A DNA stretch of 64,000 nt from Paenibacillus lycopersici (GTDB lineage Bacteria > Bacillota > Bacilli > Paenibacillales > Paenibacillaceae), in NCBI RefSeq assembly GCF_010119935.1, contig NZ_CP048209.1, positions 5,373,501 through 5,437,500 on the forward strand, given 5' to 3'. The position numbers and the translations under genes are program-made. This document shows positions 52,647 to 60,958 of the stretch, one piece after another. The notes beneath the pieces are model-generated. The model saw nothing but the letters and a program-made list of their open reading frames with translations. It searched no databases and was not told the origin of the DNA. Numbering within the stretch: position 1 is the stretch's first letter; each line of letters begins with the position of its first letter.

Positions 52647-53411
52647 CTATGCTTTCTCCGCCCAGACCGGCAGGAGCGCGCCGCCGTCCATGTACACCGT
52701 CGTGCCCGTCATGTAGCCCGCATTGTCGGAGGCGAGGAACACCGCCGCTTCTCCGACCTCGTTCGTCGTCGCAAACCGGTTAAGCGGGATATGGGACGCG
52801 ATCTTCGCAATATGTCCGCGCACCCGTTCGTCCTTCGGCTCGCCCAGCAGCGTGTAGCCCGGCGCAATGCCGACGACGCGGATGCCGTGAGGCGCCAGGT
52901 CGAGCGCCATGTTCTTCGACAGCTTGTTGACCGCCGCCTTCGCCGCGGCGTACACCGTCGAATTCGACCATGTGCCTTCCGCATGGTTGGAGCTGATATG
53001 GATGAGCGTGCCCTTCGTTCCCAGCTCCACCATGATTCTAGCCGCGCGCTGCGCGCAGAAATAAAGCCCTTTCAAATCCGTGTTCATCACTTCGTCGAAC
53101 AGTTCCGGGGGCGTCTCCAGAAACGGCTTCATCCGCGTAATGCCGGAATTCTGCACCGACACGTCCAGACGGTCGAACAATTCGCGGAAGCCCGTGTACA
53201 GCTTGTCCACGCCTTCGATCGTCGAGATGTCCGCCTGTACTTTCTCCGCGCGCCTGCCCATGGCGCGAATGTCGTTCACGACGGCTTCGGCGCCTTCCGC
53301 GCTGCTTCTATAATTGACGCATACGTCATAGCCCGCCCTGGCGAAGGCCAGCGCAATTCCCCTGCCGATGCCTCTTCCCGAACCGGTAACCAGTGCCACT
53401 TTCCGATCCAT
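52647..53411 (-). CDS. SDR-family oxidoreductase
   Basis: A 254-residue classical SDR; ATG at 53411 follows a G-rich site. The cofactor motif TGSGRGIGRG is at residues 10-19, followed by NYRSS, which suggests NADP preference. The active site is in ISSNHAEGTWSNSTVYAAAK, with S, Y and K in place. The usual NNAG is replaced by VQNSGI, a tolerated variant. The C-terminus (AGYMTGTTVYMDGGALLPVW) is complete, unlike the SDR at 5879. In this operon with dgoD it is probably a sugar or sugar-acid dehydrogenase. Confidence 0.9.
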   Translation of the reverse strand: MDRKVALVTGSGRGIGRGIALAFARAGYDVCVNYRSSAEGAEAVVNDIRAMGRRAEKVQADISTIEGVDKLYTGFRELFDRLDVSVQNSGITRMKPFLETPPELFDEVMNTDLKGLYFCAQRAARIMVELGTKGTLIHISSNHAEGTWSNSTVYAAAKAAVNKLSKNMALDLAPHGIRVVGIAPGYTLLGEPKDERVRGHIAKIASHIPLNRFATTNEVGEAAVFLASDNAGYMTGTTVYMDGGALLPVWAEKA

Positions 53412-53513
53412 TTCCCCATCCCCCGTTTCTTGGAGCGCCGACGTTCGGCCGGCCCCTGCTTGGGCTCCGATTCTGCGCCTGATCTTCGTCGGCCAGGCGC
53501 AGCGGGCGGTCCG

Positions 53514-54665
53514 TTACTTCTTCAACGTATCGTTCCGCCAGTAATCGATATGGTAATTCGGCCCTTCCACATGCCATTCCTTGCTGATGATGTCGATGCT
53601 GCCGTCGCCGTTGACGTCCCCGATGACCGCATCGTGCCAGCCCGGCTTGTTGTCGCTGATGACGACCGGTTTGAACGCCGGCAAACCGTCCTCGCCTTCA
53701 TTGACCCAGATGATGCCGCGCTCCTTCAGTCCGAGCGGCTTCATCGGCAGCTTCCCGCTGTCCATCATGCCGCGGTCCGGATCCTCCTGCTCGCCGGCAA
53801 AGATCTCCAGCTTGCCGTCGTGGTTGAAATCCGCCACGGCGAGCGAGTGGAACGAGCCCGTATCGGGATGCCCCGGAGGGTCGGGCAGCTGATGGACGAT
53901 CCACCGCTCGCCGCCGCCCAGGTTCTCGGCCCAATATACGTGCGAATACGCCGTGTCGCAGTCCGAGTAAACGATATCGTTCACGCCGTCTCCGTTAATA
54001 TCCACGACCCAGGTGCGCATGCTTGTCCCGTAGGAAGCATTCGGGATCGGCCGGTGCGGCCATTCATGCCGCTTCCATTCGCCGTAGCCGTTGCCGGGAT
54101 TCTCGTACCAGACGCCGGGCAGCACGATGTCGAGGGTGCCGCTTCCGGTCAAGTCGCCTGCGCCGCAAGGCGCGATGCCGCCATGATCGTCGCGCCCGTC
54201 GGCGATGATCGTCCGCTTCAGCCCGTTCGACGTATCGAACCACGAGAGCACGCGGCCGTCGTAGCAGACGATGTCCGTCTTGCCGTCGCCGTTAATATCC
54301 GCCGCGATGATATCGTGACCGCCGCCCTCGAACGGATGAGCCTCCCAAGGCGCGTCGGGATTGTCCGCAAGGTTGCCGGGGTTCTTGAACCAGACGTTAT
54401 GCGAGACGTAATCGAGATGGCCGTCCTGATCCACGTCGACGGCGACCCCGCCGAGCGCATCCGCCAGCGATTCCGCCGTGCCGACGACATGCCGAATCCA
54501 GGTTTCGTCGTTCTTGCGCTCGTACCAGTACGCGGTCTGCGTCTCCCGGCGGGAGACGATAACGTCCAGGTCGCCGTCGCCGTCGAAATCGCCCAGCCCG
54601 ATGCCGCCCGTGCCCCACGCCTTGCCGGGCATTCGGGCATCTATCGAAATATGCGTCCATTTCAT
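53514..54665 (-). CDS. FG-GAP/VCBS repeat protein without signal peptide
   Basis: A 383-residue beta-propeller protein. Seven calcium-loop motifs of the DxDxDGxxD type recur at regular distance: DFDGDGDLD, DVDQDGHLD, DINGDGKTD, DLTGSGTLD, DINGDGVND, DFNHDGKLE and DVNGDGSID. Each belongs to an FG-GAP-like blade, so one seven-bladed propeller accounts for the whole chain. There is no signal peptide: the protein starts MKWTHISIDARMPGKAWGTG, which is unusual because FG-GAP proteins are mostly extracellular. It is the first gene of the SDR-dgoD operon and might be a sugar-acid lactonase or carbohydrate-binding factor. The ribosome site AAGGAG lies rather far (about 17 bases) from the ATG. Confidence 0.85.
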   Translation of the reverse strand: MKWTHISIDARMPGKAWGTGGIGLGDFDGDGDLDVIVSRRETQTAYWYERKNDETWIRHVVGTAESLADALGGVAVDVDQDGHLDYVSHNVWFKNPGNLADNPDAPWEAHPFEGGGHDIIAADINGDGKTDIVCYDGRVLSWFDTSNGLKRTIIADGRDDHGGIAPCGAGDLTGSGTLDIVLPGVWYENPGNGYGEWKRHEWPHRPIPNASYGTSMRTWVVDINGDGVNDIVYSDCDTAYSHVYWAENLGGGERWIVHQLPDPPGHPDTGSFHSLAVADFNHDGKLEIFAGEQEDPDRGMMDSGKLPMKPLGLKERGIIWVNEGEDGLPAFKPVVISDNKPGWHDAVIGDVNGDGSIDIISKEWHVEGPNYHIDYWRNDTLKK

Positions 54666-54798
54666 TTCAATAATTCAACACTCCTTCCCCTGATGTGAGA
54701 AGCCTTGTTCAACCTAACTATAATGGGCGATGAAAGCGGTCTCTATAGGGTAATCGTCCAGTTTACAGGGGTAATCCGATGGAGTTGACATGTTTAGG

Positions 54799-54820
54799 AA
54801 GGACGAACATATGCTATAAT
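54799..54820 (+). promoter_or_regulatory. Extended -10 promoter of the BI-1/YccA gene
   Basis: ATGCTATAATGG contains TGC-TATAAT (TATAAT 54815-54820), an extended -10; a weak -35 (TTTAGG) lies 16 bp upstream. Confidence 0.6.
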
Positions 54821-54850
54821 GGCTAAAAACTGACGATGAGGTGTGAGGTT

Positions 54851-55594
54851 ATGATAGGCAGAAGCGGCAATCCGGCGTTGAACGACAAGACGTTCGAGCG
54901 TTCGGGACAAGGCTCGTACTCCGGCGCGGAGCGGATGACGATCGAGGGCACCGTCAACAAGACGTTCATAACGCTGGCGGTGCTGCTGGGGGCGGCGTTC
55001 GCGACGTGGAGCATGTACTTCAAAGGCGGCGACGTGACGCCATACGCGATCGGCGGGGCAATCGGCGGACTGATCTGCGCGCTGATCATCAGCTTCGCGC
55101 CGCGCACCGCGCCGTTCCTGGTACCGGTCTACGCGGCGCTGGAAGGGGCGTTCCTGGGCGCGGTCAGCGCAAGCTTCGAGAACAAATACGGCGGCATCAC
55201 CCTGCAGGCGGCCCTGATTACGATGTGCGTGTTCTTCGCGCTTCTCGTCGCCTACAAGATGCGGGTCATCCGCGCGTCCGAGAAATTCAAGCTTGGCGTA
55301 TTCGCGGCGACGGCCGGCATCGCGCTCGTCTATCTGGCCAGCATGGTGCTGAACATGTTCGGGATCACGGTTCCTTACCTGCATGACAACAGCCTCGCCG
55401 GCATCGGCATTTCACTCGTCATCGTCGTCGTTGCGGCGCTCAATCTCGTGCTGGACTTCGACTTCATCGAGCAAGGCGCCGACCGCGGAGCGCCGAAGTT
55501 CATGGAATGGTACGGGGCTTTCGGCCTGATCGTGACGCTCGTATGGCTGTACATCGAGATCGTCCGATTGCTTTCGAAGCTGCGGAGCCGCTAA
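54851..55594 (+). CDS. Bax inhibitor-1/YccA-family membrane protein
   Basis: A 247-residue protein from ATG at 54851 (GAGGTGTGAGGTT upstream). A polar N-terminus with GNPALNDKTFERSG precedes seven hydrophobic helices (about 38-230). FERSG-type N-termini and the DFDFIEQGADRGAPKFMEWY segment near the C-terminus are characteristic of the YccA-like bacterial branch of the TMBIM (Bax inhibitor-1) family. B. subtilis YetJ, from the same family, is a pH-gated calcium leak channel; the aspartate in the DFDFIE region corresponds to its pore sensor. It stands alone with its own promoter. Confidence 0.9.
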   Translation: MIGRSGNPALNDKTFERSGQGSYSGAERMTIEGTVNKTFITLAVLLGAAFATWSMYFKGGDVTPYAIGGAIGGLICALIISFAPRTAPFLVPVYAALEGAFLGAVSASFENKYGGITLQAALITMCVFFALLVAYKMRVIRASEKFKLGVFAATAGIALVYLASMVLNMFGITVPYLHDNSLAGIGISLVIVVVAALNLVLDFDFIEQGADRGAPKFMEWYGAFGLIVTLVWLYIEIVRLLSKLRSR

Positions 55595-55854
55595 TTCGAA
55601 CGCTTGTCCGCTCGAGCCGCGCAGCGTTCCTATCGCACGCCGAACCTTCATCGCTCTATGCAGTGAAGGTTCGGCATGTAGAGAAACCCATGTTCGACGA
55701 AACGGAATGGCTCGTAAACCTGAACGGCTGCCCTCGGGTAGTACTGGAGGCCGCATCCCCATTCCCCCAGCTTTAGACAGCTCTGGCCGTTTGGCTCACG
55801 CTCACATCGCTTAAGGAGATAGGCAGCAGCACTGTCTGCGATAAGCATTGCATC

Positions 55855-56032
55855 CGGACAGGAGATCCGCTATTCGCCTGTTTTCATGGCTTTTTAAATG
55901 CTCGCGGACATAGGATCCTTTATTTCGTCAGAAAGGCAGATTTCCGATGCTCTCCGGAGGCAATAACGAATCCTGTGTCCGTTCACCAGCCCAAACCTGC
56001 CGATTTCAACCCAATAACGGATTCTGTGCCCG
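55855..56032 (+). repeat. Four-unit dispersed repeat, copy C (inside the IS1182 remnant)
   Basis: Forward units CGGACAGGAGATCCGCTATT (55855-55874) and CGGACATAGGATCCTTTATT (55905-55924); reversed units AATAACGAATCCTGTGTCCG (55962-55981) and AATAACGGATTCTGTGCCCG (56013-56032). Spacings 50, 57 and 51 bp. The middle loop (GATGCTCTCCGGAGGC) aligns with that of copy B. Confidence 0.87.
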
Positions 56033-56102
56033 TTCCGTTGCCCATGAAGACGACCTAGCAGCCACCGGCAATGTCGAAGAACCGATCCGTCCGCAGCAAC
56101 AG

Positions 56103-56492
56103 GAACTACCTTACCGAACGACAGCTCGCGAAGGTTACCGGCACTATGCCTCGGATCTGCAACAATGTGCATCCTGCCCGATGCTGGACAAGTGCAAAAG
56201 ATCCCGCAATAAACGCAAGATCGTCACCCGGCACATCTGGGAGGACAGTAAGGAGCAGGTGCGCTTGAACCGTCTGAGTAAGTCAGGCAAAAGGCTGTAC
56301 CGAAAACGATAAGAAACGATTGAGCGAAGCTTCGCGGATGCTAAACAGCTCCATGGGTTTCGCTATTGCCGATTGCGGGGGCTGCACAACGTGATGGAAC
56401 AAGCGTTGATGACCGCCGCCGTGCAGAACAAGAAACTTGCCCTCCACCTGGAAAGGAGCTTCGGAGGGATAATTCGCCCTCCGAAGCCCTAA
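56103..56492 (+). pseudogene. 3' fragment of an IS1182-family transposase with an in-frame stop
   Basis: The frame reads ELPYRTTAREGYRHYASDLQ, a cysteine-pair segment CASCPMLDKCKRS, RLSKSGKRLYRKR, then a TAA stop at 56310-56312, and continues in the same frame with ETIERSFADAKQLHGFRYCR and LRGLHNVMEQALMTAAVQNK to a stop at 56490-56492. This is the C-terminal third of IS1182 transposases. The 5' two thirds are gone, so it is inactive. Confidence 0.88.
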
Positions 56493-56639
56493 AATTGAAC
56501 CGGAAACGAAAAAGAGAAACCCGACGTTTTGAAAACCGCGGGTTTCTCTACGGTCTGAACCTTCATCGCTCCATGCGTTGAAGGTTCTTTATTGCGCTCT
56601 AGGCGTGGATGAGTTATTCGCCTGGCGTCAGGCGCCTGG

Positions 56640-56695
56640 GCTGTGCTTGCTTGCTTGTTTGCTTATTTGCTTATTTGCTTGATTGCTTGCTTAAT
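56640..56695. repeat. TTGC/TTGT-type simple repeat
   Basis: A run of CTTGCTTGCTTGTTTGCTTA followed by TTTGCTTATTTGCTTG and GATTGCTTGCTT: a microsatellite of 4-8 bp period between the IS1182 remnant and the downstream membrane-protein gene. Confidence 0.8.
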
Positions 56696-56731
56696 TACGA
56701 TTGCCGACAACGGCCGGAGTTCTCCCCGTCT

Positions 56732-57514
56732 TCAGCCGCTACCTTCGATCCGCTCGTATTCTTCCATGAACGCGAGCTGCATCCCGGCGAAAATATAATC
56801 GTACAGAAACAGAAGCAGGAAGAAGAAGAACGACACCCACAGCGCATTGATCAGCAGCCCGAACAGCACGTTCAACACGATCGCCTTGACGATCAGCCCC
56901 GACGTCCCTCCGGTGCGATTGCGAAACGACCGAAGCGCGAGCGGGAACGCTTCCAGAATCGTGCAGTTTCGGGCGACGAGCGTAAATTCCAGATAGACGA
57001 ACCAGATGCGGAGAATAAGAAAAGCGATCACGCTGATGATGGCGCCAAGCCCTTGAAGCACGAAGAGCGCCAAGCCGCCTAAGACCAGCATCAGCCCCAG
57101 CACAAGCAGGTTGAGCAGCAGGAACCTTCCGAAGAACCGTCTGCCGTATCGTCCGAATACGTTCATTGAGACGGGCCGCTCGCTGGCCGCTTCGCGGAGC
57201 AGCCCGATATAGCCGCCCTGGAAGAACGCTTGAATCAGCAGAAACGCCACCGCCGCAAGCAGCGCGGCGGCGACGCTGCCGGCGTGAAATCCCCCGTCCG
57301 CGTTCAATTGCACCGTACCTGCCATGAACCGCTGCTCGGTGACGGCGCTGATCGACGGCATTCCCATCTGGAATGCCAGCTTGAACGTCAGATGCGGACT
57401 GCCGTGAAAACCGTTCATCATGATGCCGGTTAATGCGGACAAGCCGTCCACGGCGACCGGCAGCCCGACGAGCAGCGGCAAGCCGGGCAATTTGCGAATG
57501 GCACTGGACAGCAT
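56732..57514 (-). CDS. Hypothetical multi-pass membrane protein
   Basis: A 260-residue protein; ATG at 57514 (MLSSAIRKLPGLPLLVGLPV) follows GGAGG. About five hydrophobic stretches are visible: 12-32, 78-100, 125-155, 160-185 and 210-240, the last unusually rich in phenylalanine (SFFFFLLLFLYDYIF). A YGRRFFGRFLLLNLLVLG segment links helices. The arrangement resembles small membrane proteins of the YciC/DUF975-like type with repeated helix pairs, but no family can be named with confidence. It stands alone. Confidence 0.65.
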   Translation of the reverse strand: MLSSAIRKLPGLPLLVGLPVAVDGLSALTGIMMNGFHGSPHLTFKLAFQMGMPSISAVTEQRFMAGTVQLNADGGFHAGSVAAALLAAVAFLLIQAFFQGGYIGLLREAASERPVSMNVFGRYGRRFFGRFLLLNLLVLGLMLVLGGLALFVLQGLGAIISVIAFLILRIWFVYLEFTLVARNCTILEAFPLALRSFRNRTGGTSGLIVKAIVLNVLFGLLINALWVSFFFFLLLFLYDYIFAGMQLAFMEEYERIEGSG

Positions 57515-57695
57515 TCCATCGCCTCCTTTGCTTGTAGTACGCATGATTTCCCAAAATGTTGCATACAACCCAGCAAGAGGATGCCGGATTCACCTGAAGC
57601 ATGCGGCGATTTTACCCCGGGCGCCAAAGACGGTAAAATGAAAGGGAACAGGCTTGAACCCGAACGACTTCTCAAAGATTGCGAGGAATGTAATC

Positions 57696-58769
57696 ATGAA
57701 TCAAGAAACGATGGAGCTGTTCCGCACGTTGACGGCCTTTCAAGCGGCGTCCGGCTTCGAGCGGGAGCTGCGTGGATTCGTCCGCGGAGAATTGGAGAAA
57801 TATACGAGCGAGATCGTGCAGGACCGGCTAGGAAGCATCTTCGGCGTGCTGCGCGGGAATGAGGAAGGGCCCGTCATCATGGCGGCCGGCCACTTGGACG
57901 AGGTCGGCTTCCTGATTACCGGCATTACGGAGAACGGCATGCTTCGCTTCCAGACGCTCGGCGGCTGGTTCAGCCAAGTGCTGCCGGCGCAGCGCATCCA
58001 GGTCATGACGGACAACGGGCCGCTCGCCGGCATTATCGGCACGACGCCGGTGCATTTGCTCGACGAGGCATCGCGCGGCAAGCCGCTCGACCTGAAGAAC
58101 ATGTACATCGACATCGGAGCCGACAGCAAAGCGCATGCGCAGGAGATCGGCATCCGCATCGGCCAGCAGGCCGTACCGTACTGCCCGTTCACGCCGCTGG
58201 CCAATCCGAAGAAGATTATGGCCAAAGCCTGGGACAACCGCTACGGGGTCGGCCTCGCCATCGAGCTGCTGAAAGAGCTGCACGGCAAGCCGCTGCCGAA
58301 CGTGCTCTATTCCGGCGCGACGGTACAGGAAGAGCTCGGCCTGCGCGGCGCGCGGACAGCCGCCAACCTGATCAAGCCGGATCTGTTCTTCGCGATGGAC
58401 GCCAGCGCCGCCAACGACATGAACGGCGACAAGACGGCGTTCGGCCAGCTCGGACAGGGCGCGCTGCTGCGCATCTACGACCCGACGATGCTCACCCACC
58501 GCGGCATGGTCGAATACGTTCTCGATACGGCGTCCACCCATAACATTCCGTATCAGTATTTCGTGTCGCCGGGCGGTACCGACGCCGGCGCCGTCCATAC
58601 GCAGGGCAGCGGCATTCCGTCGACGGTCATCGGCGTTTGCGCGCGCTACATCCATACGTCCGCTTCCGTGCTGCATACCGACGATTACGACGCGGCCAAG
58701 GAATTGCTCGTGAAGCTCGTCGCGAACTGCGACGCGTCGACCTACCGGACGATCCTCGACCGCGCCTAG
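57696..58769 (+). CDS. M42-family metallopeptidase (glutamyl aminopeptidase-like)
   Basis: A 357-residue M42 peptidase. ATG at 57696 has GAGGAA upstream. The five metal ligands are recognisable: histidine in AAGHLDEVGFLI, aspartate in KAWDNRYGVGLA, the catalytic glutamate pair in TVQEELGLRGA, aspartate in FAMDASAAND and histidine in CARYIHTSASV. These enzymes form large tetrahedral aminopeptidase complexes in the cytoplasm that trim peptides; B. subtilis has YsdC, YtoP and FrvX of this family. The gene is alone, with a bidirectional hairpin beyond it. Confidence 0.94.
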   Translation: MNQETMELFRTLTAFQAASGFERELRGFVRGELEKYTSEIVQDRLGSIFGVLRGNEEGPVIMAAGHLDEVGFLITGITENGMLRFQTLGGWFSQVLPAQRIQVMTDNGPLAGIIGTTPVHLLDEASRGKPLDLKNMYIDIGADSKAHAQEIGIRIGQQAVPYCPFTPLANPKKIMAKAWDNRYGVGLAIELLKELHGKPLPNVLYSGATVQEELGLRGARTAANLIKPDLFFAMDASAANDMNGDKTAFGQLGQGALLRIYDPTMLTHRGMVEYVLDTASTHNIPYQYFVSPGGTDAGAVHTQGSGIPSTVIGVCARYIHTSASVLHTDDYDAAKELLVKLVANCDASTYRTILDRA

Positions 58770-58876
58770 CCTGAACGCCGAACGGCGGTGCTGAATGTCG
58801 GTGCTGAACGACGGCGCCGAACGGCAGCGCTGAACGATGGATGCGTCCATCTGACCACCGCTAACCTGCCTTGACG

Positions 58877-58908
58877 AAACACGCCGGTCGCGATCGACCG
58901 GCGTGTTT
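58877..58908. terminator. Bidirectional hairpin between M42 and P450 genes
   Basis: AAACACGCCGGTCG (58877-58890) pairs with CGACCGGCGTGTTT (58895-58908) around a four-base loop. Flanking A and T triplets suggest weak termination both ways. Confidence 0.8.
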
Positions 58909-58926
58909 GCGCATGCGCGCGAAGCG

Positions 58927-60174
58927 CTACAGGAGCACGGGCAGCGTCCGGTGCCCGCGGAACAATATATTCGGCTGCCAGTCGGGCTTGTCGTCCGTCA
59001 GGCGCATGTTCGGAAAGCGGCTTGCCAGCGTCCGAAGGGCGATCTCGCCCTCCAGGCGCGCAAGCGGCGCGCCGAGACAGAAATGCGCCCCCGTCGCGAA
59101 CGCGAGATGGCGGTTCGGCTGACGGGCGATATCGAACCGGTCCGGCTCCGCGAACTGGGCGGCATCGCGGTTCGCCGCTCCGAGCATGACCTGGACGAAC
59201 TGCCCGCGGCGAATCGTTCGTCCCCCGATCTCGACGTCGGCGGACGCGATCCGCCCCGTCATCTGTACGGGGCTTTCGTAGCGCAGCGCTTCTTCGACCG
59301 CCGTCGCCGCAAGTTTGGGCCGTTCCGACAGCCGGGCAAGCTCGCCGGGCTCGGACAGCAGCAGGCGCACCGCGTTGCCGATCAGATTCACGGTCGTCTC
59401 GTGGCCGGCGACGAGCAGCAGCACGCAGGTCGCGATCATCTCCTGCTCGGTCAAGACGTCGGACTGCTCTTCTTGCGCGGCGAGCAGATCGCTGATCATG
59501 TCTTCGCGGGGCGACGTGCGCCGCTGCGCGATCAAATCCTTGAAATACGCGGAAATCTCATTCGTCGCCCGGATGGTCTGTTCCACGTATTGCGGCGACT
59601 GATCGACGCCTTCCAGCACTTTGGCGAACGCATGCGACCAGTTTCTGAACAGCGCCCGGTCTTCGGATGGAACGCCGAGCAGATCCGCGATGACGATGAC
59701 CGGCAGCGTGAAGGCGTACGAAGCGATCAGATCGGGGCGCGATTGTTCCGCCATGCCGTCCGCCAAGAAATCGGCGATCTCCTGAATGACCGGCTTCAGC
59801 CGTTCCATCGTTCGCGGCGTGAACGCATGGCTGACCAGTCCGCGCAGCCGGGTATGGGCGGGCGCGTCGCGGAACAGCATCCAATTGTTCAGCATGCCGT
59901 CAACCGGCTTCCATTCCGCCGATACGGACGGCATCTCTTGATTCTCGGGCACCGCGTTCCGATACTCGCGGACGAACAGCGGATCCTTCAATACCCGGCT
60001 TACGTCCTCGAAACGCGACACGATCCACGTCCACCGCTCTTCAAGATGAAGGACGGGCTCCTGCTCAAGCAAATACCGGTAGAACGGATAAGGATCCCGG
60101 TGCATGTCATCCGAATATGCGGCGAACCACGCGGCGATTCCGGCCTTATCGAAAGACGTCTGCTGCTTGCTCAA
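58927..60174 (-). CDS. Cytochrome P450
   Basis: A 415-residue soluble P450. The start is TTG at 60174 with AAGGAG about ten bases upstream. The oxygen-binding I helix is LLLVAGHETTVNLIGN (about residue 240-255), the ExxR motif is in VEEALRYESPV, and the heme-binding loop FATGAHFCLGAPLARLEGEI carries the cysteine ligand near residue 355. The N-terminus has no membrane anchor. It resembles the CYP107/CYP109-type class I bacterial P450s. No ferredoxin or reductase gene is adjacent and the substrate cannot be inferred. Confidence 0.96.
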   Translation of the reverse strand: MSKQQTSFDKAGIAAWFAAYSDDMHRDPYPFYRYLLEQEPVLHLEERWTWIVSRFEDVSRVLKDPLFVREYRNAVPENQEMPSVSAEWKPVDGMLNNWMLFRDAPAHTRLRGLVSHAFTPRTMERLKPVIQEIADFLADGMAEQSRPDLIASYAFTLPVIVIADLLGVPSEDRALFRNWSHAFAKVLEGVDQSPQYVEQTIRATNEISAYFKDLIAQRRTSPREDMISDLLAAQEEQSDVLTEQEMIATCVLLLVAGHETTVNLIGNAVRLLLSEPGELARLSERPKLAATAVEEALRYESPVQMTGRIASADVEIGGRTIRRGQFVQVMLGAANRDAAQFAEPDRFDIARQPNRHLAFATGAHFCLGAPLARLEGEIALRTLASRFPNMRLTDDKPDWQPNILFRGHRTLPVLL

Positions 60175-60378
60175 CGGCTACACTCCTTTGCGCATGACGG
60201 ATTTTGCTGCCCCTGGCGATAGTCCGGGACAAGACGGTCTTCTACTAGTTTCAGCATCGCGGCCGCGAGTTCCTGCCCGGCGCGCATCCACTATTTTCAT
60301 AAACCCGACTCGAAACATTAGCCGGTATCGCTTCGTCCGTATTGTGAAAGGCTAGAAGTAAAGGAAGGGTGTATGAGA

Positions 60379-60936
60379 ATGAGAGAATCGTCGTCCGGGC
60401 AGCTCGCCCCCGTTCATTTATGCTTGCGGCTGCTATCCGCCGCTCTAATCGCCATCGCTTTGATGGCCGCCTCCGGCTGCGGGAAGGCATCCGATAACAA
60501 AAGCGCCTCCGCCGCGGAAGATCGCGCCGTCAAGGCCGGCACGCCGATCTCCGACAAGGTGAACGCAGGCGAGAATCCGTTCGAAACCGCCGGCATCACC
60601 GATCCGCGCGAGTTCCAGAAGGTGTTCAATGCCGTGAAGACGGCCATCGCCAAAGGCGACAAAGCCGAGGTCGCGAATTATATCCTGTACCCGCTTCGCG
60701 TCAACGGCGCGTCCGGGTCGGAGTTGATCCCGACGCGCCGCGAATTCGTCGACCAGTACGATGCCATTATGACGAAGCCGGTCCGGGACGCCGTCGCGAA
60801 CCAATCGTTCGACCGGCTGTTCATCAACTATCAGGGCGTCATGGTCGGCAACGGCGAAGTCTGGTTCGGCGGCAGTATCGATAAGCCGCAGGTGATCGGC
60901 ATGATCGCGATCAATCACGATATCGGCAAACGCTAG
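60379..60936 (+). CDS. Small lipoprotein of unknown function
   Basis: A 185-residue exported protein. ATG at 60379 is nine bases after GGAAGGG; an ATG two codons earlier is an alternative. The signal region (LRLLSAALIAIALMAASGC) ends in a lipobox cysteine. A short charged linker precedes a mature domain of about 130 residues with the conserved-looking DPREFQKVFNAVKTAIAKGD and KAEVANYILYPLRVNG segments. This resembles a small NTF2-like helical/beta domain in which DKAEVA and YPLRVN recur, but no family was assigned. It is convergent with gntK, 22 bp away. Confidence 0.75.
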   Translation: MRESSSGQLAPVHLCLRLLSAALIAIALMAASGCGKASDNKSASAAEDRAVKAGTPISDKVNAGENPFETAGITDPREFQKVFNAVKTAIAKGDKAEVANYILYPLRVNGASGSELIPTRREFVDQYDAIMTKPVRDAVANQSFDRLFINYQGVMVGNGEVWFGGSIDKPQVIGMIAINHDIGKR

Positions 60937-60958
60937 CGCTGGATGCAGCGGCAAACAA

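Larger units (their letters stand above)
55642..56587 (+). mobile_element. Remnant of an IS1182-type insertion sequence with terminal inverted repeats
   Basis: The left end (55642-55689) starts GAACCTTCATCGCTCTATGC and ends GTAGAGAAACCC; the right end (56540-56587) is its imperfect inverse, GGGTTTCTCTACGG through GCGTTGAAGGTTC. Each end is itself a small hairpin. The roughly 950 bp enclosed are too short for a full IS1182 element (about 1.6-1.9 kb). Only the 3' part of the transposase is left, and the dispersed repeat copy C occupies the middle. Confidence 0.75.

Noticed and set aside
58770..58860. Repeats of GCTGAACG/GCCGAACGGC after the M42 gene
   Set aside because: Short, imperfect and low in information; probably local slippage without function.
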